Positions 22,548 through 64,000 of a stretch of 64,000 nt of DNA are shown in pieces. This DNA comes from Trematomus loennbergii. Lineage: Eukaryota > Chordata > Actinopteri > Perciformes > Nototheniidae. Under the pieces are notes generated by a model that was given only the letters and a program-made list of their open reading frames with translations, did not search any database and was not told the origin of the DNA. A program made the translations under genes and the position numbers. Position 1 is the first letter of the stretch, and each line of letters begins with the position of its first letter. The stretch covers positions 2,572,071 through 2,636,070 of the forward strand of contig JAAOOA010000060.1 of NCBI GenBank assembly GCA_012861695.1, written 5' to 3'.

Positions 22548-22945
22548 AGTTTAGCAGGATAATCTCCACATTTTAACACCACTTTCATAATAGTTGAAGT
22601 GCAATCAGCAGAAGTAAAAAGCTAACTTAAGCCTTTAAACAAACTCCATTAAGATCACATGACTTAACATCAACACCGCTAAGCTAAAGGAGGCTAATAT
22701 TCAGCATGATGACGTATATGAGTCTCATTTAGAAACTTGTTAGCAACTGCTGTTTCTTTAGACACATAGAAGCTTCAGACATTCACATAGGGGTATTTTT
22801 ACTGGCGTATATTTTGCGTCGTATGTTGAACTTATTTTGAGAATCTTACCGCAAACTTATTTAAAAGAAAATTGAATTCTAGATGAGGGAGCCCGGAAGT
22901 GCTCAAATGCGAATTTTCAGCTTAAAGACTCATTCCTGCACCACT
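22548..22945 (+). repeat. Dispersed repeat F, copy 1
   Basis: It shares blocks CACCGCTAAGCTAAAGG, GTCTCATTTAG and AAGCTTCAGAC in order with 26170-26575, and in reverse with 35815-36080. No coding region was seen and the ends were not resolved. Confidence 0.65.
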
Positions 22946-22949
22946 CTCG

Positions 22950-23720
22950 GGCTGAACATGTTTTAAGTACTCAAAGTAGAAATTGCCATAATGATTGGGG
23001 GATAGGCCCCACCCTAAACATCCACTTGGACTGAAGGATGAACTGATGTTGTGGTCAACAGTCTAGGTCTGTGACTTCAAAAACATTTCTGACCTATTTC
23101 TCAAGAATGAATGCGCTAATTACGACAATTTCACACTAATGTCTAATAGGACAACATGATGAAGTGATGAGATGTTGACAGACACAGATGATTTCCCACC
23201 AGCCATCTTCCTAAGTTAGATCTCCACACTGGTTTCCCTACTTACTCTCTTTGGGGCCAGGATCATTACATTAGAAAGATCAAATAAATAAAAAATCACC
23301 CAAAAAGACAGAATCGGCAAACCAATTGCCGACCCTGATTTAATCTGCAACTTGACTGGATGGTGGAGGTGGACAACCTCAAAGCAGTAATTCTCGTTTT
23401 AGCAATGTCTGTTTACACTTTGGCATTTTGGGCTATGCTGCATTAGCTGTTAGCATTTCCTGTACTGCCTTCTTTAGATACTGAAGAGAGCACCTTAAAA
23501 TGAATTAAAAAAAAGATCCTAAGCTTTAAGAACCATCTTATTTTCTTTGAGTTTATTTATTGATGTTAATCCATGACTCCAGGATTGTTTCTATCATGTC
23601 AGTAACGAGGTTTGTATCTGTCTATTTACTGTAGCAATTGTTTATGTTACATAAAGAGCTGAAGAGATATTTTGCATCTGGGCAAAAGGTAAAAGGTTTC
23701 TTGAATGTGTTTGTGGTCAA
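22950..23720. other. rin2 intron 1 sequence, nothing recognised
   Basis: No exon, element end or RNA gene recognised. Confidence 0.45.
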
Positions 23721-23725
23721 AAGAC

Positions 23726-24212
23726 TTAAAGTGGACCTATCATGCTATATTTGAATAATATATTGTAGGGCCATACCTATATAAGGTATATTTATACGTT
23801 TTCTTTTTCAAAATACCAAACAGATCATGCATTTTAGCCATGCCTCATTTCGCTCTATTTTGCTTTCTTCCACCCTGTCTTTGCATGCGCTGCAGCTGAC
23901 CACGCCCCCCTGCAAAGGAGGGGGCGAGTTACGAGCGTCGTGTTACCATGCTGTTACCATGCTGTTACCATGCCACGGCAACCTCTCATTCCCCTGATAG
24001 GTCAGCTCCTCCGTCCTGACATCAAAGAAATGTTCAAATCTGGATCAGTTTTTATCAGATCCGTTGCAGCCCCTTTTTAGAGATTTGGGTATGGAGGAAA
24101 AGAGAGAGGGTTGTGTTTTCTGACACTTGGTGAGTTCCCTGGAACACCGGGGACACATATTCATGTATAAAAGACGTACAAAAGTGCATTTTGCATGATA
24201 GGTCCCCTTTAA
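23726..24212 (+). mobile_element. TTAA-flanked MITE, subfamily A, short form, copy 3
   Basis: Ends TTAAAGTGGACCTATCATGC and GCATGATAGGTCCCCTTTAA, with TTAA at both edges. It contains an unusual triple GTTACCATGCT repeat at about 23942. Confidence 0.9.
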
Positions 24213-24214
24213 GT

Positions 24215-25265
24215 ATGGTCTGTGGTTTACTCATGCTGAAAAGAGTTTTACGTTTTGTTCTATGACACAAAATACATGAGGAAAAACCCCACTTGGAAAG
24301 TCCAAAGTTTCATAAAAGCGGCGGTTGCTAACAAGTGAAGACATTAACTACTACACCTTTAGCATTACGTTAGCTTTTTATTTTCGCCTGATTGCATTTA
24401 AATGAAAGGCCCAGATTTGGGCAGGCAGCCCCTTAAAGACTATCATTTCAGTTGATGTTGTTCTTCAAAAATACCACACTTTAATTGCCACATAGTGAGG
24501 CCTCTGGGGGTCCGGGGCAGGGCATGTCGCCTGATTGGTTGCTTACCTAGTCTTGTTACAGCATGACTGAGCCAAAGCCATTTGAATCTACCTTCCGGTG
24601 TGTGTTTACCCTTCTCATCCGTGACTCAACAATAACAAGCGCAATAGGTGATTACACTATTTCCGTTCATTTGAAAGCATCTTCTCCATCTGCTCATCTT
24701 TATTCCTCCCTGAATTCCCCTGAAATCTCAACAAAGTTATTTTGAGACACTTCACTCCTGGACCCTTTGTCTGAGCATGTGTTCCTGGTACTAATTTAAA
24801 GGGGTGTAGCCCAGAGAAAACAGTGCCGACTTTTCTGGGGTGACCTTTAATGGAGAGTTTGGGCGGTGCTGGTGCCTGTTTCTCACCGTGATTTATTCCA
24901 GTGCCGTATGAAGTTTGACGGTGATTTGGAGCGTTCGCTGCAGACTTGTAAAGCTGTGATTAGAGGTCAGGATGTTGGTCAGGCTGGTGTTTGACTGACT
25001 GGTGGTTCATAAACATTCCACGGAAAAAAAATGAAAGTAATCCTAACCTTCCATCCTTGAGTAAAAAAATCTGCGAGTGAACACATTCCTTCTATAACCA
25101 ACACAACATGGGCCAGTGGGTTCAGCTGAACTTACACAAAACCAAATCCAGCTCTGTGGCTCACAAACACACACAACAAAGATTTTTGGATCGGTTTTGA
25201 AAGAAAAATGTGTTACCGTGTTGGTATGCAAAAATAATAGGTCAACCCATACCTCCCTCTGTCCT
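24215..25265. other. rin2 intron 1 sequence, nothing recognised
   Basis: No exon or repeat family identified by eye. Confidence 0.45.
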
Positions 25266-25269
25266 CCTG

Positions 25270-25296
25270 ACACACACGCACACACACACACACACA

Positions 25297-25336
<40 letters not shown>

Positions 25337-25352
25337 CACACACACACACACA
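25270..25352 (+). repeat. (CA)n microsatellite
   Basis: About 83 bp of CA repeat with two CCA or AAC interruptions. It creates spurious His/Thr and Cys/Val open frames on the two strands. Confidence 0.96.
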
Positions 25353-25642
25353 GGATCATCTGGTTTGCCTCAGGGCCAGAACAGGACCCACTTGTGGCCG
25401 TTCTTCTCCTCTGCAGTGGTTAGTGCAGCTGTGTGCAGCTCCCTCCTCCAGCAGCATGGAGCCATGTTTGTTAGCTTTCGGTAGATCTCACTACTGACAC
25501 ACAAACCTTATGTTAGTCTAACAAGTACAGAGAAACTGTGAGGGAATAGCAACAAGTCAAGTTTCATTTATTTTCCACTATCACAGATTACATATATGCC
25601 TCAGGGGGCTTTACAATCTGTACAGCATGTGACACCCTCTGT

Positions 25643-25956
25643 TAGGGCTGTGCGATTATGGCAAAAATCATAATCAAGATTATTTTGGTCAATAATTGAT
25701 ATCACGATTATTAAAAACGATTATCCATTTACTTTGAAAACATCCATATATTGAAAAAAAAAATTTGAACAGTATGTTTTTAACAGTTGATTACCCTGAA
25801 TTTAAAGTATAATTCAACTGAAAAACCAAAAAAAAAAAAAACATTTTTTTTTTTTTAATAAAATAATAATCGTTTTGTTTCGATTACATTGTTTTCGTAA
25901 TCGTTGCAAGCCAAAATCGTAATCGAGATTAAAATACGATTAATTGCACAGCCCTA
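25643..25956 (-). mobile_element. hAT-type MITE, TAGGGCTG family, copy 2 (complete)
   Basis: 314 bp, inverted ends TAGGGCTGTGC...GCACAGCCCTA, perfect 8-bp duplication CCCTCTGT at 25635-25642 and 25957-25964. Reverse orientation relative to copy 1. Confidence 0.94.
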
Positions 25957-26169
25957 CCCTCTGTCCTTTGATCCTCAGTGGATTAACAAAGGAGTGGAGG
26001 AAACCTCAGGTACTAAAGAGGGATCACTCCCAGGACTGACAGACATGCAGTAGAGTGGGGCAGTGATTAAGTGTTTTTGTAGGCGGACCTAAAAGTTAGC
26101 ATCACTATAGGGCTTCCTTGTCAAAAATCGATGTTGTTTTTGTTTGCTAACACACGTTTATGATACTTA

Positions 26170-26575
26170 CACGTTTTGATCAGCAGGATCATTTCTACAA
26201 GTTAACACCACTTTGTAATAGTCGAAGCGTAAATGCAAATGACCGGAAGTAAAAAGCTAATGTTAGGTTCAAAACAAACCACATCAGGGCCTCTGTCAGC
26301 ACCGCTAAGCTAAAGGCGGCTAATGTTCAGCGTAATGTCATGTAAAAGTCTCATTTAGCCACTTGTTAGCCACTACTGTTTTTAAAACACATAAAAGCTT
26401 CAGACTTCAAACTCAAAAAAAATGAAACACTAAACGTCTGTTAACCACACACCTTATTTCAGGAATATAACCAAAAATGTAACCCAAAATACCCAATTGA
26501 CTTCAAGACGAGGGATCCCGGAAGTGCTATAAGGCTAACTCATTTCCTGCTTTAATACTGATTCCTGCACCACTC
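26170..26575 (+). repeat. Dispersed repeat F, copy 2
   Basis: It has the same ordered blocks as 22548-22945 (GCAGGAT, ACACCACTTT, CACCGCTAAGCTAAAGG, CCTGCACCACTCT). It is directly followed by a Harbinger-like MITE. Confidence 0.65.
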
Positions 26576-26582
26576 TGACTAA

Positions 26583-27695
26583 TGCCCCTTTCACACCAAC
26601 GCAACTGTTCAAGCTCCGTGCTAGAGCTTTTCTGGTTCAGAACCGGTTCTTCGGTTTAGCGCCGGCTCTTTTCACACCGCTCAGAGCCCGACTGGTGCTG
26701 CTGCTGCTGCGTCATGACGTCACAGTTTACGTCGCTGAGTTTCTCCCCAACGCCGGAGCTCACCTCACAACAACAACGGGCCGGGGACTGCGTTGCTTTT
26801 AATCATACGAAGCCAGATTAAATTAAATAACGACTTCTCCAACCTTATACTTTTCTCCAGAGTGCCGTGGTTCATTGTTTATTAATGTGTTTCAGCGGCA
26901 TTTACCGACCGCTGCAGTGCTGGCTGGCTGCTCTTCAACGGGAGTGTATTCTCCCGTTAGCTCCGGGTTAGCTCACACGGCTCTAAAGTATTCACTGTCT
27001 GACTGTCACACAAGCAGCTGATACATATCCCCAGTTCCCCTTAAGTGAATGTGTGTCAGTCTGAATTGACGCTGTTTGGCATCACAACGCTGTTATGAAA
27101 GTTTCTCTGGTATAACATGGGTGATGTTAGCATAGCAACCGAAGCTAAACTGACTACTTGCTAAGCAGTTTTCTACAGGCACTTTTTACCGACGTATTTT
27201 TCATTATGATTCTACTTGTGATAGTCGGACATGACAACCTGTGCAGCCCATGTATTGATTCCATCCGATAGCTGCTATAATAACAAACAAAACGTCTGCC
27301 TGCTCTCCACAATGATCAATAACAGCGAACGGATGGTCAAAGTAAGGTACAAATAAACAGAATCACACGAAGCCTGGTTAGTGTTGCCTGACTTTATAAA
27401 GTGTGTTTTTTTACAAAGTGTGTGGTTGCGTTCTAGTCACTTTGCTCAGCACTACTGCTTGTTACAACTTGTATTTGCCGTACTCGCCTTAAGTGTTAGC
27501 TCAGGTTAATCTCGCCCCCCTCCGACGTAAGCGTGACGTATGCGTTCTTGCTTCTAGACGGACAACTTTTGGTGCTCGAACGAACCGGATTCCGGAGCTA
27601 TGACGCTGCTCCGCTGCGGTGTGAACAGGAAAACCCGGTGCTTTTCAAGCACCAGCACCGAACCGGCCCTGAACACCGTTGGTGTGAAAGGGGTA
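26583..27695 (+). mobile_element. Harbinger-like MITE, long copy
   Basis: 1113 bp with TGCCCCTTTCACACCAACGC at the left and TTGGTGTGAAAGGGGTA at the right. TAA duplications at 26580-26582 and 27696-27698. No intact transposase frame. The interior may include sequence from a longer parent. Confidence 0.85.
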
Positions 27696-27699
27696 TAAT

Positions 27700-28545
27700 A
27701 GGATACGATGGGGTCCTGTTGTATTCTAATGTTTGCTAATACAGCATGTTACATCCCGACACATAGAAACCAGTCAAATGTTCTTGTGTGTGCAGTCTGT
27801 CTATTAATCATCTCAAAGACTAGTTACAACAGATAAATAGTTAGATAAATAGTCAAATGGACTGAAGTTATAGTTGTAAGCCAAACATATGAAATTGATC
27901 ATTAATCATAGTTAAGTAGAATTTATAATGAAAACAACAAACATCTGTATTCACAAGCATCAAACACTGAAGCTATGTATTAGCACTGATAAAGACTGCT
28001 CATAATATGACCCCCACTGGGATAAGATGAGGGTCTCAGCATCACAAATACCAGAGCCTTATGAAGTCCGGCTGTCTTTCTGTTCTGTTATTATGTACAA
28101 CACAATTAAGTGTGTCTTTTCTCAAACTGTATGATTAGTTGTTATGTGTTTGCACATCTTGATATTTAACTGTGTCTATAAATCTTGTATATGCTATATA
28201 CCAGTGCATGTGTGTGTGAAGTCTTCTGTGATGTTGCTGTGCTGCACAGCCAGGGGGCTTCTTGTGTTTCTATGAGGGGGGGTGGCATGCTAGGATTGGA
28301 CTTTGTTTACTTGCAGCTGAGGCTCACATTCACAGAAACACACACACGAGGATTTGCATGCACTGACTTGGCAACAAATGATTGTGATTGCAGTTTGTTG
28401 GGCTGTAACTGACAAGTATTTCTTTATTGATTATTCTGTCATCCTTCACACTGAACAACTTCGCTTTCTTGTTTTTATAACTGAGGCTGTGTGAATTTTC
28501 TCAGTGGGAAACTCTTTTATTTTTGATAGATTTCGACACTATACA
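27700..28545. other. rin2 intron 1 sequence, nothing recognised
   Basis: AT-rich, with no exon or repeat element identified. Confidence 0.45.
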
Positions 28546-28624
28546 TCAAAGGGACAGTTTATGCTTCTGGGGTTCCAGTAGTATGTTTGAATGGTTTTTG
28601 TTCTTGTAAATGTTCGTAAAGGCT

Positions 28625-28886
28625 GACATCCTAAAGTTCCCTCCAGAGGGAGTTTCTCTGCCACACACTTCTGTACATAATGACATCACTATATAACACC
28701 CTGGCCTCTTTTCAACACATTGTGCATGATGCTGAGGGGTGGGGATCTCTAAGCGTTGACCAATCACAACAGAGCCGGCCAGCTAACCAATCAGAGCAGA
28801 CTGGGCTCTGGTTTCAGACAGAGGGTGAAAAGAGGTGCTGCAGCACAGGCAGTATGAGAAGAATAAAGAGCTTTTTGAACCCGTTT
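28625..28886 (+). mobile_element. TTAA-type MITE, subfamily C, partial copy 1
   Basis: It shares GAGCCGGCCAGCTAACCAAT, GGTTTCAGACAGAGGGTGAA and GTGCTGCAGCACAGGCAGTA with 39660-39800. It stops at GAGCTTTTTGAAC, where the copy at 39531 runs on into the 57-bp satellite. Confidence 0.8.
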
Positions 28887-29946
28887 CAACCCGGAGGCCC
28901 CCGCCCGCGGGGGCTGCAGGGTTTTTTTTCACAAAACTGTGTCTTAGGGCTTCTTAACATTTAAAAACCTATTAATGTGTCATACCCACTTAACGGGAAG
29001 AAACTCAGCTAACTGTCGATACGAACCATTTTTACCGAAACAAAACACAAGTCTCACAAGAAGCGTCTAAATGAGCCCTGAGCGAAAAAATGCTAACACA
29101 CTTAGCACAGAACTCTAGGTATAAATACCCTTATTACATATCGGATCTGCACAAACAAGATATTGATTAGCAAGCTGAGACTCCACAGATTATAGGGGTA
29201 TAAGTATCATCACTGAGCGATCTGACCTCGCGACAGGGGAAGCAAACACAGACATCACAACACGTAGCTTTACTGAGCAAAACGGGACATTGTCTTACCG
29301 TTGCTGTTTTCTGATAAAAGTTGTGTTCAATGGCATTAAAACGATAAAAACGCTGCTGAAGGTTAATCCAATGGTTAATCCAATGTGTCTGTGTCACTTT
29401 GAAATGATTACTGATAATCCATCGTCATATTTTGGCAGTTTTCATATATAGCTGCTATGATAGCTACGAGAGTGTATGATAGCTTCCGGTTTTGGGCATT
29501 CTGGCTGCGCATCACTCTATTCACCAATGGGTAATGTTTAGATGGATTTTAGGAACCTCCCCTCGATTCTATTGGCTCTAACGGTTAAAGAGAGGTGTCA
29601 ATCATCAAAATCAACCGATGGGTTCCAGAGATATGGAAAATGCACCCAAATGACCCAGAAGTGGGTTTTTTTTTCTAAATCTCTCTATAAAGGTCAAATT
29701 TCACTTGTTTTGCATCAATCTTTATACAGGGTACTTATTATATGTTATAGTTTGGATTCCTAAAGCTTTTAGTCTCCGATCCCATCATTCCATTGTGACT
29801 TTCCTACATCCAACTCACAGGTTTATCATTGCTTTGAGAAAAAAGATTCATTTACCCCTTTTAGAAGTGAAGTTATAGTCATTTGTTCTGGGAATGTCAT
29901 TTTCGAGCCTGAGGCCTGAAAAACAGGCTCAGGGCTTAACAGGTTG
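28887..29946 (-). mobile_element. Possible DNA transposon remnant, CCTGTTAA end
   Basis: It begins with a GC-rich CCCGGAGGCCCCCGCCC stretch right where the subfamily-C copy breaks off. It ends CAGGCTCAGGGCTTAACAGG near 29945. TTGAAC occurs on both sides. The element type is from memory of a common teleost repeat, and the boundaries are tentative. Confidence 0.4.
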
Positions 29947-29949
29947 AAC

Positions 29950-30800
29950 TTTCACAATCGTCCAACTTGAAGTCAATAAAAAAGTACCACTGCAAATGTG
30001 GCAGATATGGCCCAATTATTTTTTCCCTGCCTTGTTAAACCCCGGCCCAGTGGCCAGTTTTTTTTTTTACTGATGTTTCCATTTTGCTAAATGCTGCCGA
30101 ACAAACTCCCTGCACTAACCATCCTCACTCTCTCCCTCAGTTATTTTTGTTTCTGTTTGTTCCTCTTCTCCCCCTGAGCCTGCTTCCTTCCTGTGTGAGA
30201 TAAAAGTGCATGTGGGGACTGATGGACAAATGGAGCATCTCATCTGTTTTTGAGGACTGAGTGAACCTCTGCCAGGAGGGGAGGGGCTCTCTAATAGTCC
30301 TAGTCTGGCTGGAGACAAGGGCGAGACAGTGAGACAGAAAGAAGGAGGGGGAGGGACACATTGACAGAGATTACATATTAAAAAGAGAGATAAACCGAAG
30401 CAACCTTCTGTTGAAATGGGAGAGAAGGTCCTTGAACTAAAGACAAGAGGAAAAGGAATTCAGTATGTATGGACATGGGAAAAAATTAAGGAAAAATGAA
30501 ATGTGAGAGGAGGAGGAGGAAAGAGGACAGATTTCAGGCCAAACATAAACTGAGGATTGAATGAGATAAAAAAGGACTAAGCAATTATCTTGAAGAATGG
30601 GAAAGAAGGAACAAAGACAGAAGAGGCAGGAAAATGAAAGGAGATGTGAATGTGTTCAAGGCTAGAAGATGGGGGAGAGAAGGGAGAGAGTCACATTGAA
30701 AGTTTTCCAGCAGACCGGCACCTCAATAATACTGACTGTGGCTAAAGCTGGAATTTCCTCTGGTTGCCCGCACCAAGTGTCTGGACTGAAGTGTATTTTT
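29950..30800. other. Intron sequence with purine-rich stretch
   Basis: 30300-30700 is strongly GA-rich on the + strand (GAAGGAGGGGGAGGG, GAGGAGGAGGAAAGAGG). No exon was recognised before the rin2 start exon. Confidence 0.5.
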
Positions 30801-30855
30801 GACCCACAGAGCTGCAGACGCTGAGAGGGACCAGTCCTGTGGACAGGAAGTAAAC

Positions 30856-63418
<32,563 letters not shown>

Positions 63419-63536
63419 GTAGGTGCTGAAGCCCGCTTCACATCACTCATCGATAGAACTGCTTGGTATATAACTCATAATGTACCATGAAAACAATGTC
63501 ACTTAATTTTAGGCCAGAAATCACATAATTAAGAGG

Positions 63537-64000
63537 CCTTCACACCTCTTTTAACTATGCATTAAGTATGGAGCTGTGCATCTTAAGCTTAGCTTAGATT
63601 ATCATAGAGACTAGAGGCAGTGGGAAACAGCTAGCCTTACTGATGATAAAGTTGAGAAACAAGACTACCACAATCTCTAAAGCTCACCAAATACCATGCA
63701 GAATCTTGTTTGTTTAACCTACATTGAATGCAATGTAAACATTATAATAGGCTATGAGATAAAGGCTTATCTCTTTTTAGCATGTCCTATTTGCTAGTTT
63801 AGTGTATTGTTTGTAGCTATAGCTGCCCTGAAAACCACAACCTAACATTTTTACAAACACACAAGTGCTTGTTATATACCGTAGATCTTAAATAATGAGA
63901 ACAATATCACATCGTTGGCTTTTACACCTCTTTTAACTATGCACAAAGTATGGAGCTGGGTGCATTTAGCTTTAGCTTAGCTTAGCATAGAGACTGAAAG
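63537..64000 (+). repeat. Direct repeat pair at right edge
   Basis: CACCTCTTTTAACTATGCA, AAGTATGGAGCTG and TAGCTTAGCTTAG blocks at 63540-63625 recur at 63927-64000. Part of a dispersed element or a local duplication, cut by the window end. Confidence 0.7.

Overview
This window is vertebrate nuclear DNA, almost certainly from a ray-finned (teleost) fish. It has two multi-exon genes on the + strand with GT-AG introns, long CA/GT microsatellites, a tRNA-derived SINE with an UnaL2-type tail, and many short DNA transposons of kinds common in teleosts. The species cannot be named; a percomorph is a guess from the repeat types. No prokaryotic genes, tRNA or rRNA genes, CRISPR arrays or viral genes were seen.

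Gene 1 (671-14933, 3' UTR to about 15.3-17.0 kb) is the 3' part of slc24a3, the K+-dependent Na+/Ca2+ exchanger NCKX3. Twelve exons cover the end of the alpha-1 repeat, the cytosolic loop with its acidic Glu/Asn tract, the alpha-2 repeat and the natural stop. Upstream exons lie left of the window.

Gene 2 (about 17.85-63.4 kb, continuing past the right edge) is rin2, a Ras/Rab interactor and Rab5 exchange factor. It has a non-coding first exon, a start exon at 30810, SH2 exons between 46.8 and 51.2 kb, a large proline-rich/RIN-homology exon at 54930-56325, and three VPS9-domain exons at 62.1-63.4 kb. The rest of VPS9 and the Ras-association domain lie outside. The order SLC24A3-RIN2 is the known vertebrate arrangement, paralogous to SLC24A4-RIN3. 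The two proteins have no known shared pathway; one is a plasma-membrane exchanger and the other an endosomal GEF.

The introns are full of mobile DNA. (i) hAT-type MITEs with terminal TAGGGCTG: four complete copies, each with a perfect 8-bp target duplication. (ii) TTAA-flanked MITEs with T2/Kolobok-like ends in several subfamilies, at 1-310, 13126, 18546, 23726, 33801, 34895, 39531 and probably 62275. (iii) Three other hAT-like elements, including an internally deleted one at 58.4-59.4 kb that keeps an open BED-finger plus dimerisation-domain frame. (iv) Harbinger-like MITEs with 3-bp duplications. (v) SINEs and LINE fragments. (vi) A run of palindromes and fold-back elements at 60.5-61.9 kb.

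The most striking structure is a roughly 5-kb minisatellite at 39.8-44.85 kb, made of about 88 copies of a 57-bp unit. It appears to have grown from the 3' end of one TTAA-flanked MITE, and the MITE's two ends still bracket it. Three splice acceptors also have microsatellites as their upstream tract: (TG)n before a slc24a3 exon, and (TTC)n and (TG)n before two rin2 exons.

Single-base indels break the frame in otherwise well-conserved exons of both genes (one in slc24a3; five in the large rin2 exon and more in its VPS9 exons). Most are one-base losses, several in homopolymers, and correcting them restores exon phase exactly. Consensus error in a long-read assembly is more likely than two decaying genes.
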